Below are positions 30,164 to 40,749 of a stretch of 64,000 nt of DNA, piece by piece (within the stretch, counting starts at the first letter, position 1; every line of letters begins with the position of its first letter). The notes under the pieces were generated by a model that saw only the letters and a list, made by a program, of their open reading frames with translations, was not told the DNA's origin and ran no database searches. Source of the DNA: Calditrichota bacterium (lineage in GTDB: Bacteria; Calditrichota; Calditrichia; Calditrichales; J004); the NCBI GenBank assembly GCA_024277115.1, contig JAJRVW010000119.1, positions 1-64,000 on the forward strand, written 5' to 3'. The position numbers were made by a program, and so were the translations under genes.

Positions 30164-31390
30164 ATGTTAAAAGATAATTTACAAATTGCACTGGCTCAAT
30201 TGACATCGGGCAAACTGCGCTCTTTATTGACCGTCTTGGGCATTACCATCGGCATTGCCACGGTTATTGCCATTGTTGCCGTCCTCGAAGGCTATTTTGC
30301 GTCGCTTTCAGCTGATTTAAATATGTTGGGCGCTAACACTTTTCAGGTACAAAAATGGGATGCTTTCGGCGGGATTCAGGTTGGCGCAGGGGATAAACAA
30401 TATCGGAAAAATTTGCAACCGGAACTGGCCGAAGTCGTGCGCGAGGAGTGTGACCTTGTTCTTAATGCCGGCGCTGAAATATGGAAAGGCGGCCAGGTTA
30501 TACAATATAGTGATAAGAAGACAAACCCTAATATCAGCGTAGCAGGCGGCGAGCCGGAGTTTTTTCCCAATAACGGCTATTTTATAACCGAAGGCCGGGC
30601 CATTACCCGTGAAGATGTTGCCAGTCGACGAAAGAATGTTGTTTTGGGCATGGACACTGTAGAAAAGCTTTTTCCTTTTGAAGACCCTGTTGGCAAGTTT
30701 GTAAAAATAAAAGGGCTAAAATTTAAAGTTGTGGGGTTTATCGAGGAACTGGGCGAACAAGCGTTGGGAGGGAGTAAAGACAATATTGTTGTGATTCCAT
30801 TATCAACTTTTGTTGGGATTTTTGGAAGGGAACGATCGGCCAATATAACAATTAGCGTTAAAGATGTAGACCTCTTTGAGGAAGCTAAGGATCAGGTAAT
30901 CGGGGTTATCCGCCGTGAACGAAAAGTACCGCCGGGCGCGGATAATGATTTCGCCATTTTTTCCAATGATTCACTTGTAGATACTTTTCGTGGTATTGCC
31001 AATCAGGTTCAGATTGCCGCAATGTTCTTGGGGTTGATTTCACTTTTGGTAGGCAGTATTGGCGTGATGAACATTATGCTGGTCACGGTCACCGAACGAA
31101 CTCGCGAAATTGGTATCCGCAAGGCTGTGGGTGCCAGGCGCAGTACAATTATGGCCCAGTTTTTAAATGAATCGATTCTGCTTAGTTTGGTTGGCGGTGT
31201 ATTGGGCATGGCGCTGGGATTTGGTTTGGCCTTTGTTGCAAATATGTACCTCGATATTCCTTTTGTTATTCCCGTATGGATTGTTATTGCCGCAGTGTTT
31301 ATAACGAGTATTGTTGGCCTGGGCGCGGGCCTTTACCCGGCCGCAAAAGCTGCGAAGATGGACCCGATTATTGCTTTAGGGCATGAGTAA
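30164..31390 (+). CDS. MacB-type ABC permease (FtsX family), second copy
   Basis: LRSLLTVLGITIGIATVIAIVAV..., GVMNIMLVTVTERTREIGIRKAVGARRSTIMAQFLNES. Confidence 0.92.
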   Translation: MLKDNLQIALAQLTSGKLRSLLTVLGITIGIATVIAIVAVLEGYFASLSADLNMLGANTFQVQKWDAFGGIQVGAGDKQYRKNLQPELAEVVREECDLVLNAGAEIWKGGQVIQYSDKKTNPNISVAGGEPEFFPNNGYFITEGRAITREDVASRRKNVVLGMDTVEKLFPFEDPVGKFVKIKGLKFKVVGFIEELGEQALGGSKDNIVVIPLSTFVGIFGRERSANITISVKDVDLFEEAKDQVIGVIRRERKVPPGADNDFAIFSNDSLVDTFRGIANQVQIAAMFLGLISLLVGSIGVMNIMLVTVTERTREIGIRKAVGARRSTIMAQFLNESILLSLVGGVLGMALGFGLAFVANMYLDIPFVIPVWIVIAAVFITSIVGLGAGLYPAAKAAKMDPIIALGHE

Positions 31391-31446
31391 TTTTTTTTAG
31401 CGTCAGAAGTAGTTGTGGCGTTGTACTAGTTTAAAATTTCAGAAAA

Positions 31447-32817
31447 TTAAACTTTTGACTTACCGATTAAAAACCCCACAAATAAAAATAGACTCACAAT
31501 CAACCCCGGAATAAATGGTTCCAACCCAAAGGGATATAGATTGTTATTTAAGGTTCCTATTAAAAACCAGGCCAGGCTTGTTGTAAATCCTGAGATCATT
31601 AAAACAACAATATTATTGCCGGGCAGCTTTATTTTTGGATAAAGCGCGCTAACCACCGGGATAAGCAGTGGGGGGATAAACAAACTGCCCAGTGTGTACC
31701 ACAAAGAAACCACCGATGGGAAAATCCAAATGAGCCCCAATGCAACAATCGCCGTAAGGCCAAGCCCAATTTGCGTGTAATGCTCAATTTCAGGGTCACT
31801 GTTCTTTTTATTCCAATAGGCGATTATATCCCGGCCAAATGTTTGTGCCGAAAGGAACGAAAAACTATCGATGGTGGACATGGCTGTGGCCAATAATGCA
31901 ATGATAAAAATACCTTTTAAAATGGGCGGCAATACCTGCTCTGCGATGAGCGGGTAAATCATCAATGGGTCGATATTGGGTAAAAGGGCGGCGGCGTAAA
32001 TACCTGTCCACAGCGTGAGCATATCAAAAACGAACCAAAATAAAACCGAAACCAGGATGGCTTTTTTTGCCGTGGCTGGGTTTTTGGCTGCTGCCGTGCG
32101 CTGATGAAAACCGGGATCGATAAAGGTCCAGCTGGCAATAAGAAACCAGACTAATATATTTTGGAAAGACATCCCACCGTTAAAACTTTGCTGTGATAGG
32201 CTGAGTTGTTCAAGCTGATTTAACGGGTTGCCATATTCAACCACTAAAAAAATAAACAATAAAATAAACCCGCCAAACATAAGCAGAAATTGAAACTTGT
32301 CTGTTTGAACAACCGAATTGAAGCCTCCTTTAAAAACATAAATTATTGAAAACAGGGTTGCGGCAATCACAGAATAAAATAGTGGAATATGCAGCAAATA
32401 ACTGATTAAAATACCGGTTATTAAAATATAGGGAGCCGGGGAGGTAATAAATAAAATAAAAAAGCTGCCAATTAAACCGGCAAGTGGGCCATAGTTTTTA
32501 TAGAGTAAATCGGGGATTGAAATATATTTTGCCCGGCGTATCTTGGGCGCAACAAACAGCGCGAAGAGAATTGCAAAAAAGTAGTAAGGAATGCCAAAAA
32601 CCACCCAAGCCGAGATGCCCTGTGTGTAAATGAATTCGCCTACGCCTAAAATGCCACCGTACCAAGTTGTAACCAGCGTAGCGACCAATGCGGGCAAACT
32701 TAATGAACGGCTGCTTAATAGATACGCTTCTTGTGTCGGGTTCTTTTGGCGGGCTTTCCAGCCAAGAAGCAGCAAAATAAAAATATAAATTGAAAAAATG
32801 GAAATATCTAAAAACAT
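31447..32817 (-). CDS. Sodium:solute symporter (SSS family), candidate thiamine or precursor transporter by context
   Basis: ATLVTTWYGGILGVGEFIYTQGISAWVVFGIPYY, ALLATAMSTIDSFSFLSAQTFGRDII; downstream of TonB receptor and thiamine pyrophosphokinase. Confidence 0.85.
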   Translation of the reverse strand: MFLDISIFSIYIFILLLLGWKARQKNPTQEAYLLSSRSLSLPALVATLVTTWYGGILGVGEFIYTQGISAWVVFGIPYYFFAILFALFVAPKIRRAKYISIPDLLYKNYGPLAGLIGSFFILFITSPAPYILITGILISYLLHIPLFYSVIAATLFSIIYVFKGGFNSVVQTDKFQFLLMFGGFILLFIFLVVEYGNPLNQLEQLSLSQQSFNGGMSFQNILVWFLIASWTFIDPGFHQRTAAAKNPATAKKAILVSVLFWFVFDMLTLWTGIYAAALLPNIDPLMIYPLIAEQVLPPILKGIFIIALLATAMSTIDSFSFLSAQTFGRDIIAYWNKKNSDPEIEHYTQIGLGLTAIVALGLIWIFPSVVSLWYTLGSLFIPPLLIPVVSALYPKIKLPGNNIVVLMISGFTTSLAWFLIGTLNNNLYPFGLEPFIPGLIVSLFLFVGFLIGKSKV

Positions 32818-32947
32818 GAGGATAGCAGAATTATTGGATTAATGATTTGTATGATTAAAGACATGGTGCGATGAGTTTTTGTCATCGCTTGTTACGCAAT
32901 ATACAGTTTATGAAACATTAATTCAGTAATTCATAATTTCACACTTC

Positions 32948-33571
32948 TTATTGATTCAGCTCGTAAACCAATAGCTTGCCTTTTTCAAAACTTATAGAGG
33001 CGCTGTCTTTTGCTATCATATTACTTACACCTAAAAATGGTGTTGCCAGTTTCTCTCTGTTTACAGGGAACTCAAAACCATCTAACTGGATATCTAAGAG
33101 TTCTGAAAGGGCAAAAAGGGAAATGGTCTGGCCTTTCTTATTTGAAAACTTTTCTATTCCTGGCATCAGTATCGAAAAAGTACCAAAATGGTCGTGCATA
33201 ATAAGTTTTGGTCGTGCCGAATAATTGTTTAAAATAAAAACATTTCCCAGGCTATGGTCGGTCCGTTTTCCAAAAGAAGCAAAAACTTCAATCACTTCGG
33301 GGTTTAACGAAGCTGCATAAGCCAGGGCTTTTTGCATGTCGGTTGTATTTTGATCGGGAATCCTTAAAAGTTTTGTACTTTGTGATATGCCAACCGGAAG
33401 TGAGTCGAACGAATCCATGTCCCCAATCAGGCAATCGGGCGTTACATCATTGTCCAGGCACCAGCAAATTCCGCCATCAGCGGCAATAATATAGTCATAC
33501 TGTGTTTTTATGGTTTTTAATTGGTCAGGTGTAGGTGGTTCGCCATTGGCGATGATCACAATCTTTTTCAA
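32948..33571 (-). CDS. Thiamine pyrophosphokinase
   Basis: YIIAADGGICWCLDNDVTPDCLIGDMDSF, ALAYAASLNPEVIEVFASFGKRTDHSLGNV. Confidence 0.9.
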   Translation of the reverse strand: MKKIVIIANGEPPTPDQLKTIKTQYDYIIAADGGICWCLDNDVTPDCLIGDMDSFDSLPVGISQSTKLLRIPDQNTTDMQKALAYAASLNPEVIEVFASFGKRTDHSLGNVFILNNYSARPKLIMHDHFGTFSILMPGIEKFSNKKGQTISLFALSELLDIQLDGFEFPVNREKLATPFLGVSNMIAKDSASISFEKGKLLVYELNQ

Positions 33572-33689
33572 TTTTCCCCCCTCAGAGAATTGTAAGAAAG
33601 CTGATTATTAGAGTAATTTCAGTATTCGGATAATTTAGTCTTTATGTAAACATGTTTTAATTGCCCCGTTGTGATAATTGTCCCACCTT

Positions 33690-36224
33690 TTACAGCATTA
33701 ATTGCAGACCTGCATATATATTTCTGCCTGCTGCCGGCCAATAATAATTTTGGTTGGACCAGGGATCGTAATATCCGGCAGTCTCATACTCTGCATCCAG
33801 TAGGTTATTAATTTTTAAGATTATCCTTACATCCGGCATATCATTATTTGTAATAATTTTATAAGATGAAAACAGCCCCATGGTGGTAAAGCTGTTTATA
33901 ATACGGGATTCATTTTCGGTGTTATCAAGATATTGTTTACCAATATGCTGAACCGAAAGTGAGGTAAAAAGCGTCCCATAATTTGCTGTAAACTTGAGGT
34001 TGGCGATTATAGATGGAAAGCTGGAAATGTTATTGCCGCTTAAATCCACTTCATCGACCTTGCCGGTGCTCCAGTTATATTGCTTCTCAATAAATTTTTT
34101 AAAGAAGTTTTGGCTGTAGGCAAAATTACCGCTCACCTGAAAATGGTTGCCCAGCTTTGATGTGGCCGTTAATTCTATCCCACGGTGGATGGTACTTTCC
34201 GCATTGCCTTTTATGGGCGAGCCATCTTTATCCAGGCCACCGGATGCAATTATTTCATTACGAAAATCCATCCAATATAAATTGACCGACGCGTTGATAA
34301 ATGTGTTGGTATAATTTATCCCCAGTTCAAAATCGACTAGTTCTTCCGGTTTTACATAAGGGTTTTTCCAATCAACGCCTGTAATTTTACCATTGCTGCG
34401 CAGTGTATCACTTTGGGCAAACAACGGCGCCACGCCAATATCATCAGGGCCGGTGAAGGTGTTGTATAAGTCATCATCCGATGGCTCACGCAGGGCACCT
34501 GATAGGTTGGAGTACAAGCTGAGATTTTTGTTGACTGTATAATTGATGCCCATGCGTGGGCTGAGAAAACTATAATCAATATTATAGCTGTTGATTTTGT
34601 CCCCGTTAAATAAAGCGGTTTCATTTTGCTTAAATCCGGCTGTTTTATATTCGTACAACAAATTGCTTAAAATATTTATATCGCTAGTATATTTATATAA
34701 ATAATTTACAAAGGCAGAAAGTGATTTTTTATCTCCGTTATAATTATAATATTCGCGTTCAGGGCTGTATTGGCTTGGCAGGTTTTTGGCCCAAACCACT
34801 TTACCGTAGTGCTCGGAATTAAAAAGATAGCCTGAAAGCCCAATGGTCATTTTACCTTCATCACTTTCAAAATTGGCCTTGCTGATAAAGCCCAGTTGTG
34901 TTTTATCGACCCATTTTTGGCGGACAAGGTCTGTCCGTTTTACAGAATATTGATTTCCACTTCGGATCAAAGTATCGGCATCAGAAAGATAATAATCCAG
35001 CGAATCGGTGCCAAAAAGCGAGGGGTCGGATGTTTGAAAAGTGGACATGCCGAAGTCGGATAATTTTTTACCCGTTTTTAAATTTTCATAATAACCCAGC
35101 CCTTTAATCATATAAACAGAGTTTGAAAGTTGCAGGCGGTCGGAAATATCCCATTCGTTTATTAACTGATAATGCTGCTGATGAAAATTATCAACACTAT
35201 TATTATAAGTCTCCTTTTTATAAGTGCGGTCTTTGGCGAGGATGTTTTGCGGGATGCCATCCCAATCCGGCTTAGTCAGTTCAGGGCCACCAAACAAGTT
35301 TAATTTGGTGACCATGTTGTCATCATAGCGTGCGGCATTAAAATAATAGGACCACAATTTACTTTCGGAGTTCTTACGGAAGCCGGTGCTCGATAATTGA
35401 GAATAACGCCCGTAGAAACTGTATTTCCCGGCAACCAGCCCTGAGTTGAAAGCGCTGGAAAATTTACGTGTATTAAAGGAACCCCCGCCATACTGAATAG
35501 TTAGTTTGGATTCCCCCGGTGTTGGCGAGGTGTTTATATTTATCGATCCGCCAAAAGTGGAGGTGCCATAAACCGAGCTGCCAATGCCACGTTGCACTTG
35601 TATGTCTTCAATATTCTCTGCGAGGTCGGGCATATCCACCCAATACACCTGCTGGTCTTCGGGGTCATTTAACGGAATATCGTTGATCATTACACCCACA
35701 CGTTTCTGGTCAAATCCACGGATTTTTACAAAGGAGTAACCGATCTCGTCGCCGGTTAGCGAATAAACATACATGTTGGGCATATCGTTGAGTAACATTG
35801 GCACATCACTGGCCGCGTAGCTGTTTTTTATTTCTTCTGCCGATTTGTTGCTAAAGGTTACCGGGGTCTCATGACGCGTTGCGCGGGTATCTGTAATAAC
35901 AATAGGCTGGCTTTCCATCACATAAGGTTTTAGCCGGAAGAGAATAGTGTTCGGGGCATTAGAAAAGTTAAAAATTTTAGACTGGGGTAAATAGGCCACG
36001 TGTGTTGCCAAAAGTGTTACAGATGTGGTGGGTTCAATTTTTAGCGAGAAAGCTCCTTCACCGTTGGTTGTTGTGCCAGCGCCGTTTTCTTTGATTTTAA
36101 TCTCGGCATTGACGATAGGTTTACCGGTTTCAACAGAAAGGACGCGGCCCTTAATTACTTGTGTCTGGGCGGAGAGAGAAGAAAGAAAAAGGAACAAAGA
36201 AAAAAGGAAAAAATGATGACGCAT
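33690..36224 (-). CDS. TonB-dependent outer membrane receptor with N-terminal carboxypeptidase-regulatory-like domain
   Basis: VIKGRVLSVETGKPIVNAEIKI..., DIQVQRGIGSSVYGTSTFGGSININT; C-terminal YYWPAAGRNIYAGLQLML. Confidence 0.92.
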   Translation of the reverse strand: MRHHFFLFSLFLFLSSLSAQTQVIKGRVLSVETGKPIVNAEIKIKENGAGTTTNGEGAFSLKIEPTTSVTLLATHVAYLPQSKIFNFSNAPNTILFRLKPYVMESQPIVITDTRATRHETPVTFSNKSAEEIKNSYAASDVPMLLNDMPNMYVYSLTGDEIGYSFVKIRGFDQKRVGVMINDIPLNDPEDQQVYWVDMPDLAENIEDIQVQRGIGSSVYGTSTFGGSININTSPTPGESKLTIQYGGGSFNTRKFSSAFNSGLVAGKYSFYGRYSQLSSTGFRKNSESKLWSYYFNAARYDDNMVTKLNLFGGPELTKPDWDGIPQNILAKDRTYKKETYNNSVDNFHQQHYQLINEWDISDRLQLSNSVYMIKGLGYYENLKTGKKLSDFGMSTFQTSDPSLFGTDSLDYYLSDADTLIRSGNQYSVKRTDLVRQKWVDKTQLGFISKANFESDEGKMTIGLSGYLFNSEHYGKVVWAKNLPSQYSPEREYYNYNGDKKSLSAFVNYLYKYTSDINILSNLLYEYKTAGFKQNETALFNGDKINSYNIDYSFLSPRMGINYTVNKNLSLYSNLSGALREPSDDDLYNTFTGPDDIGVAPLFAQSDTLRSNGKITGVDWKNPYVKPEELVDFELGINYTNTFINASVNLYWMDFRNEIIASGGLDKDGSPIKGNAESTIHRGIELTATSKLGNHFQVSGNFAYSQNFFKKFIEKQYNWSTGKVDEVDLSGNNISSFPSIIANLKFTANYGTLFTSLSVQHIGKQYLDNTENESRIINSFTTMGLFSSYKIITNNDMPDVRIILKINNLLDAEYETAGYYDPWSNQNYYWPAAGRNIYAGLQLML

Positions 36225-36354
36225 ATAAAAAAATCTCCAAAAAATGTACAGCTATTGATACGGTTATCTCGTTTGTGATTAGGTTTGATCAACCTGTGAA
36301 CCAAAGTTTACCGACCCGACTTGAGCAGAGTGACAAAGTAAACTATGTCATTCC

Positions 36355-36396
36355 GAGGCACGAAGCATCCCCCTCATCTGACTATTCTCGTGCCTC
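36355..36396. repeat. Inverted repeat, 9-bp perfect arms
   Basis: GAGGCACGA (36355-36363) ... TCGTGCCTC (36388-36396), preceded by TGTCATTCC. Confidence 0.6.
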
Positions 36397-36445
36397 TCAT
36401 AACGACAAAACAACACATCTTTACTGTTGCATAAACAGGTTAAAA

Positions 36446-36476
36446 CAAAAAAAGTCTGCCGGGGGATGGCAGACTT
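36446..36476 (-). terminator. Terminator downstream of the TPP riboswitch
   Basis: Minus strand AGTCTGCC ATCCCCC GGCAGACT TTTTTTG. Confidence 0.75.
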
Positions 36477-36487
36477 TATAGTTCTTA

Positions 36488-36566
36488 ATGCTTCCTACGC
36501 CGGTATAAACCGGTTCAGGTTCAAAGGGTCTGCTCTCAGTCCCACTACTGGCGGGACACCCCTGCG
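36488..36566 (-). promoter_or_regulatory. TPP riboswitch (THI element)
   Basis: Minus strand GCAGGGGTGTCCCGCCAGTAGTGGGACTGAGAGCAGACCCTTTGAACCTGAACCGGTTTATACCGGCGTAGGAAGC; CTGAGA, ACCCTTTGAACCTGA and TACCGGCGTAGG are diagnostic. Confidence 0.93.
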
Positions 36567-36635
36567 TATGTTTTCAAGTGGCTAATCTACAAAATTCATT
36601 TTGGCAAAACAAAGAAAAGTTGAGAACAATTCCCC

Positions 36636-38351
36636 TTACTTCAACTTTTTCGCCTCGTCCAATAGCTGCGAGGCATTGTCCAAAGCCTGTTGGGAAAGCG
36701 AAACCCCGCCAAGCAAATTGGCGATTTCTGAAATCTGTTTTTCAAACGCAAGTTCGGTAATTGAGACTTCTGTAGTGCCTTGTTCCGCTTTTTTATCCAC
36801 CTTATAATGGCTATCGGCAAAGGCGGCAATCTGTGGCAGGTGTGTGATACAAATAATTTGATGGTAACGCGAAAGCTCGCTGATTTTTTTACCGACAATC
36901 TGCGCCACTTTACCTGAGATGCCACTGTCAATCTCATCAAAAACCAAAATGGGCATTTTATCTTTTTCGGCCAACACAGATTTAAGCGCCAGCATAATGC
37001 GTGAAATTTCACCGCCCGAAGCAATCTTGTTAATAGGTTTTATGCCTTCGCCGGGATTGGGTGAAAAGTGGATTAAAACCTGATCAAAACCAGTAGCGAA
37101 AAGTTTTACCTTTTGTTGATTTATTTCAAAGGGGCTGTTCACATCATTCAGGCAATCCTGAACAAACTCGAAGCGACTGTCTTTCATGCCAATCTCATCT
37201 AAAAAAGCGCTTAACTTTCCTTCAAACTCCCGCGCGGCTTGTTTCCTTTTTTGCGATAGGCCAATCCCACTTTTTAAGATTAGTTTTTCAAGCTGTGACT
37301 TTTCTTTTTCTAGTCTGGAGAGGTGCGCATCGTAGTTTTCAATTTCGCCAAGTTTGTCTTTTAGCTCATCTTTAAAACCGAGTAATTCAGAAATGCTTAT
37401 TTTTTGATATTTTTTTAACAGGAACTCGATTTGTGCAATTTGTTGCCTTAGGGCTTCGGCGCGTTCCGGGTCAAATTCCAAATTGCCCAGGTAGCGCTCC
37501 GTAAACTGGCCGATTTCTTCGATGGTTTCCCGGGCGGAAATAAGGTTTTCGAGAAGCGCGTCAAATTGTGAATCGATGGATGCCAAATTGCGCAGGTGCT
37601 CCTCGGAGCCGGTAACCAGCTGTGACGCATTGTCCTCGCCGCTAATCAGGTTCTTCGCAAGTAATTGTGCCGCTTCGTGGATTTTTTCATAATTGGCCAA
37701 TCGTGTCAATTCATCTTTAAGCTGTTCCAGATCAACTTCATCTAGGCCTGCTTCTTCAATTTCGGCCTGTTGTAAATGGAACAAATCACGCATTTGTAAG
37801 GCCTGCGCGCGTTCGGCCTCCAGCTTTGTTAGATTGGTTTTTAGGGTTTCGTATGTTTTTACGAGGCTACCAAAATCTTTAATGCTGCTATGCAGGCCGG
37901 CAAACGAATCCAGATAGCTGAGGTGGTTTTCCGGGTGCAAAAGGACCTGGTGTTGATGTTGGCCGTGCAGGTCAATTAAAAAAGTGCTAATCCGGTTAAG
38001 GTTGGTTAGATGGACGGGCGTATCGTTTAAAAAAATACGCGATGTGCCGGAGAGGTTAATTTCCTTGCGGATAAGCAGGGTGTTGTCCTCAACTTCTATT
38101 TCCAGTTGTTGCAGATGGGGCAAAAGTTCCGGACGCTCATTGAGGTCGATCTCAGCTTCTATGATGGCTTTTTTTGCTCCGGCCCGGATAAAATCAAGAT
38201 TGCTGCGTTCGCCACATAACTGACTGATGGCATTCACTAAAATTGATTTCCCCGCGCCACTTTCGCCGGTAATTATATTTAATCCTTTTTGAAAATGGAT
38301 CTCGTTATGCTCGATTAAGGCGAAATTTTTTATTAATAAAGATTTGATCAT
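36636..38351 (-). CDS. recN: DNA repair protein RecN
   Basis: LLIKNFALIEHNEIHFQKGLNIITGESGAGKSILVNAI, FDEIDSGISGKVAQIVGKKISELSRYHQIICITHLPQIAAFAD. Confidence 0.94.
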   Translation of the reverse strand: MIKSLLIKNFALIEHNEIHFQKGLNIITGESGAGKSILVNAISQLCGERSNLDFIRAGAKKAIIEAEIDLNERPELLPHLQQLEIEVEDNTLLIRKEINLSGTSRIFLNDTPVHLTNLNRISTFLIDLHGQHQHQVLLHPENHLSYLDSFAGLHSSIKDFGSLVKTYETLKTNLTKLEAERAQALQMRDLFHLQQAEIEEAGLDEVDLEQLKDELTRLANYEKIHEAAQLLAKNLISGEDNASQLVTGSEEHLRNLASIDSQFDALLENLISARETIEEIGQFTERYLGNLEFDPERAEALRQQIAQIEFLLKKYQKISISELLGFKDELKDKLGEIENYDAHLSRLEKEKSQLEKLILKSGIGLSQKRKQAAREFEGKLSAFLDEIGMKDSRFEFVQDCLNDVNSPFEINQQKVKLFATGFDQVLIHFSPNPGEGIKPINKIASGGEISRIMLALKSVLAEKDKMPILVFDEIDSGISGKVAQIVGKKISELSRYHQIICITHLPQIAAFADSHYKVDKKAEQGTTEVSITELAFEKQISEIANLLGGVSLSQQALDNASQLLDEAKKLK

Positions 38352-38402
38352 TTTATTTAGATGTTTTAACGGGCGCGCTGTTTTTCAGTAATAATGTGAC
38401 GC

Positions 38403-40745
38403 TTATTTTCTTACAACGGCAATTTTACCGCCAACGGATTTTCCGTCTTCGGTAAAGGCAAGATAAAGATAAATCCCTGATGCTACAACATGTCCGTTGG
38501 AATCCCTGCCATTCCATTTGGCGCGGCTACCATCCACCTGCTTATTATTTGCGGTAAGTGTTTTAATTAGTTTGCCGTTAAGGTTTAGGATTTTTACTAT
38601 CGAATTGTCTTTTAATTTTCTAATGGTGAACAGATCATTTTCACCATCTAAAATAAATGGGTTGGGCCCGGCAACCACAGTATCAAAATTCTTTTGTACT
38701 TCGGCAAAAGACCCTTTAAAAATAGAGAGTCCCCCTTCCGTTGCAATAAGTGCTTCGGCGCGGTCATTATCAACAAAAACACTATTTACGGAGTTGTGCA
38801 CAAGGCCACTGTTTTCAGTTGTATACTGAATCCAGGCATCCGGATCGAATGGACTCAGGTCACCCTTTAATATAGTAAGGCCGCTCGCTGTAGCAATCCA
38901 TTTGTTATTAAATTTATCGACAACTATCTGGCTGATAAGGTTATCGATCGGGCCGGTTTCACCAAAATGCCTAAAAATATTTTGCCCATCAAAAGAATGT
39001 AGTCCGCCACGCGTCCCTATCCAGATTACGCCGTCTGTATCAGTTGTTAATGCGGTAATTTGATCGCTGATTATCGTGCTGTTGCTAACCTTAAAATAAG
39101 TAAAAGAATCATCGGATTTGCTGCTGAGGGTATTGTCAAAATCAAACAGGTAAAGACCGGCCCCGTTTGCACCGACCCATACACGTCCAAAATCATCAAA
39201 AGTAATACTAGAGTATCCATCACTAAGTTCTAGCCCATCAGTTTTACCAAAATACGACCAATTGTTTTTATCCAGGTTCAATGTACCATTGCTGTTGTAT
39301 GGCGCTACGACAAGAAATTTTTCGTTCGATGCATAGGAATTGAGAATCCATAAATTCCCGTTAAAATCTTCTTTAAAGCCAGTAATTACGCCCTGGTCTT
39401 CCAGGTTACTGTTGTTGGGGCTAAAAAATCCCTGATGGTCGGGAGGTGTGGGTTCGATATCTTCATAAATCACTGTATCCTGGTTGGTAATTACCCGTTG
39501 GCCGGGATGGCTGTGACTGTTGAAATAGCTGTATTTTTCTCCATCAAAAACGGCCAGAGTACCGCCCCACGATGCAAGCCAGACATTGTTAAAGCGGTCT
39601 TCATAAATGTAGTTGATCGAGCTCAGCCGTGACCATACTTCACCTTTAAAATAGATACTTTGCCAGCTGCCATTTTCATAAAGTGAATAACCCTTGTCCG
39701 GTGTAAGTTTAAATTTACCGTGGCTTGCCCAAATTCGTCCGGCCTTATCCCGGATTACAAAACGTAGCTGATTTTGTGCCGGTCCGTCAAGTAAAAGCGG
39801 GTTGTCCGTCTCACTATTTTGGATGCCCCCTTTTTCCAGGCCAAGCCAAATAGAGTTGCTGTCATCAATCGCAAGTGCGTTGATATTTTTTGTATAACCG
39901 GTGCTTTTTTGGATGCCTGTCTCCGGTAAAAAATGATAAAGTGTTCTGCCACTTGCAACCAGCAATGTATTGTCATTTTTTAACAGGCGATCAATACTTT
40001 TTTCATCAAAGGTGTTGTCCGTAACAATAGAATAGTTGTTGTCAATAACGGCAAGCCCGCTTTCTGTACCAACCCAAAGTTTATTTTCCAGGATAGAAAA
40101 CGATAAAATATTATTATTGGGCAGGCCATCATCTGTTGTAAATAATTGCCAGTTTTCAGGATTGCTCATAGTAGAAAAATTAACATGCGCACTAAAAAGG
40201 CCTTTATCTGTTGCCAACCAAATTTGTTTATTATATAGGGCGATTTGATTAATGGAGGCGGCTATATCGGGGAAGTTGACAAAAAAATCGTTAAACTCAT
40301 ATTGCCCATCTATTTTAATAAAAGCGGCGATGGTTTTTCCAGGAAAATTTTCGCTCTCTGTTGCCACCCAAATCGTATCGTCTTTTACAATCATATTTGA
40401 GATCGTAAGCCCTGTGAAAGAGATATCATCCCATTCATTGGAAGCGGGGTTATATACCTGAAGATCGCCTTCTTTGCTTCCGGTGATTATATTCCCGCTG
40501 GCATCCACTGTTATGGCCTGAATATTAACTGATTTTAACCCGTTGGTATTTGTCCATTTTTGGACTTCTGAGGTAGACCGGTTGTAGATAAAAGCACCAC
40601 CATCGGTTGCAGCCCAAATAGCATCATCAATGATGGCAATGGATTTTACATTGTTCATATTGGTAATGGTCTCCCAATCCTGAAATTGGGCCGATAAATT
40701 TTGAGATAAAAGAATAAGGATAAAAAGAAAGAAGTTTTTTGACAT
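38403..40745 (-). CDS. Two-component-regulator-type beta-propeller protein with T9SS sorting domain
   Basis: Repeated VWVGtesGL / IWIGTRGGL propeller motifs; C-terminal SNGHVVASGIYLYLAFTEDGKSVGGKIAVVRK. Confidence 0.85.
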   Translation of the reverse strand: MSKNFFLFILILLSQNLSAQFQDWETITNMNNVKSIAIIDDAIWAATDGGAFIYNRSTSEVQKWTNTNGLKSVNIQAITVDASGNIITGSKEGDLQVYNPASNEWDDISFTGLTISNMIVKDDTIWVATESENFPGKTIAAFIKIDGQYEFNDFFVNFPDIAASINQIALYNKQIWLATDKGLFSAHVNFSTMSNPENWQLFTTDDGLPNNNILSFSILENKLWVGTESGLAVIDNNYSIVTDNTFDEKSIDRLLKNDNTLLVASGRTLYHFLPETGIQKSTGYTKNINALAIDDSNSIWLGLEKGGIQNSETDNPLLLDGPAQNQLRFVIRDKAGRIWASHGKFKLTPDKGYSLYENGSWQSIYFKGEVWSRLSSINYIYEDRFNNVWLASWGGTLAVFDGEKYSYFNSHSHPGQRVITNQDTVIYEDIEPTPPDHQGFFSPNNSNLEDQGVITGFKEDFNGNLWILNSYASNEKFLVVAPYNSNGTLNLDKNNWSYFGKTDGLELSDGYSSITFDDFGRVWVGANGAGLYLFDFDNTLSSKSDDSFTYFKVSNSTIISDQITALTTDTDGVIWIGTRGGLHSFDGQNIFRHFGETGPIDNLISQIVVDKFNNKWIATASGLTILKGDLSPFDPDAWIQYTTENSGLVHNSVNSVFVDNDRAEALIATEGGLSIFKGSFAEVQKNFDTVVAGPNPFILDGENDLFTIRKLKDNSIVKILNLNGKLIKTLTANNKQVDGSRAKWNGRDSNGHVVASGIYLYLAFTEDGKSVGGKIAVVRK

Positions 40746-40749
40746 AGTA

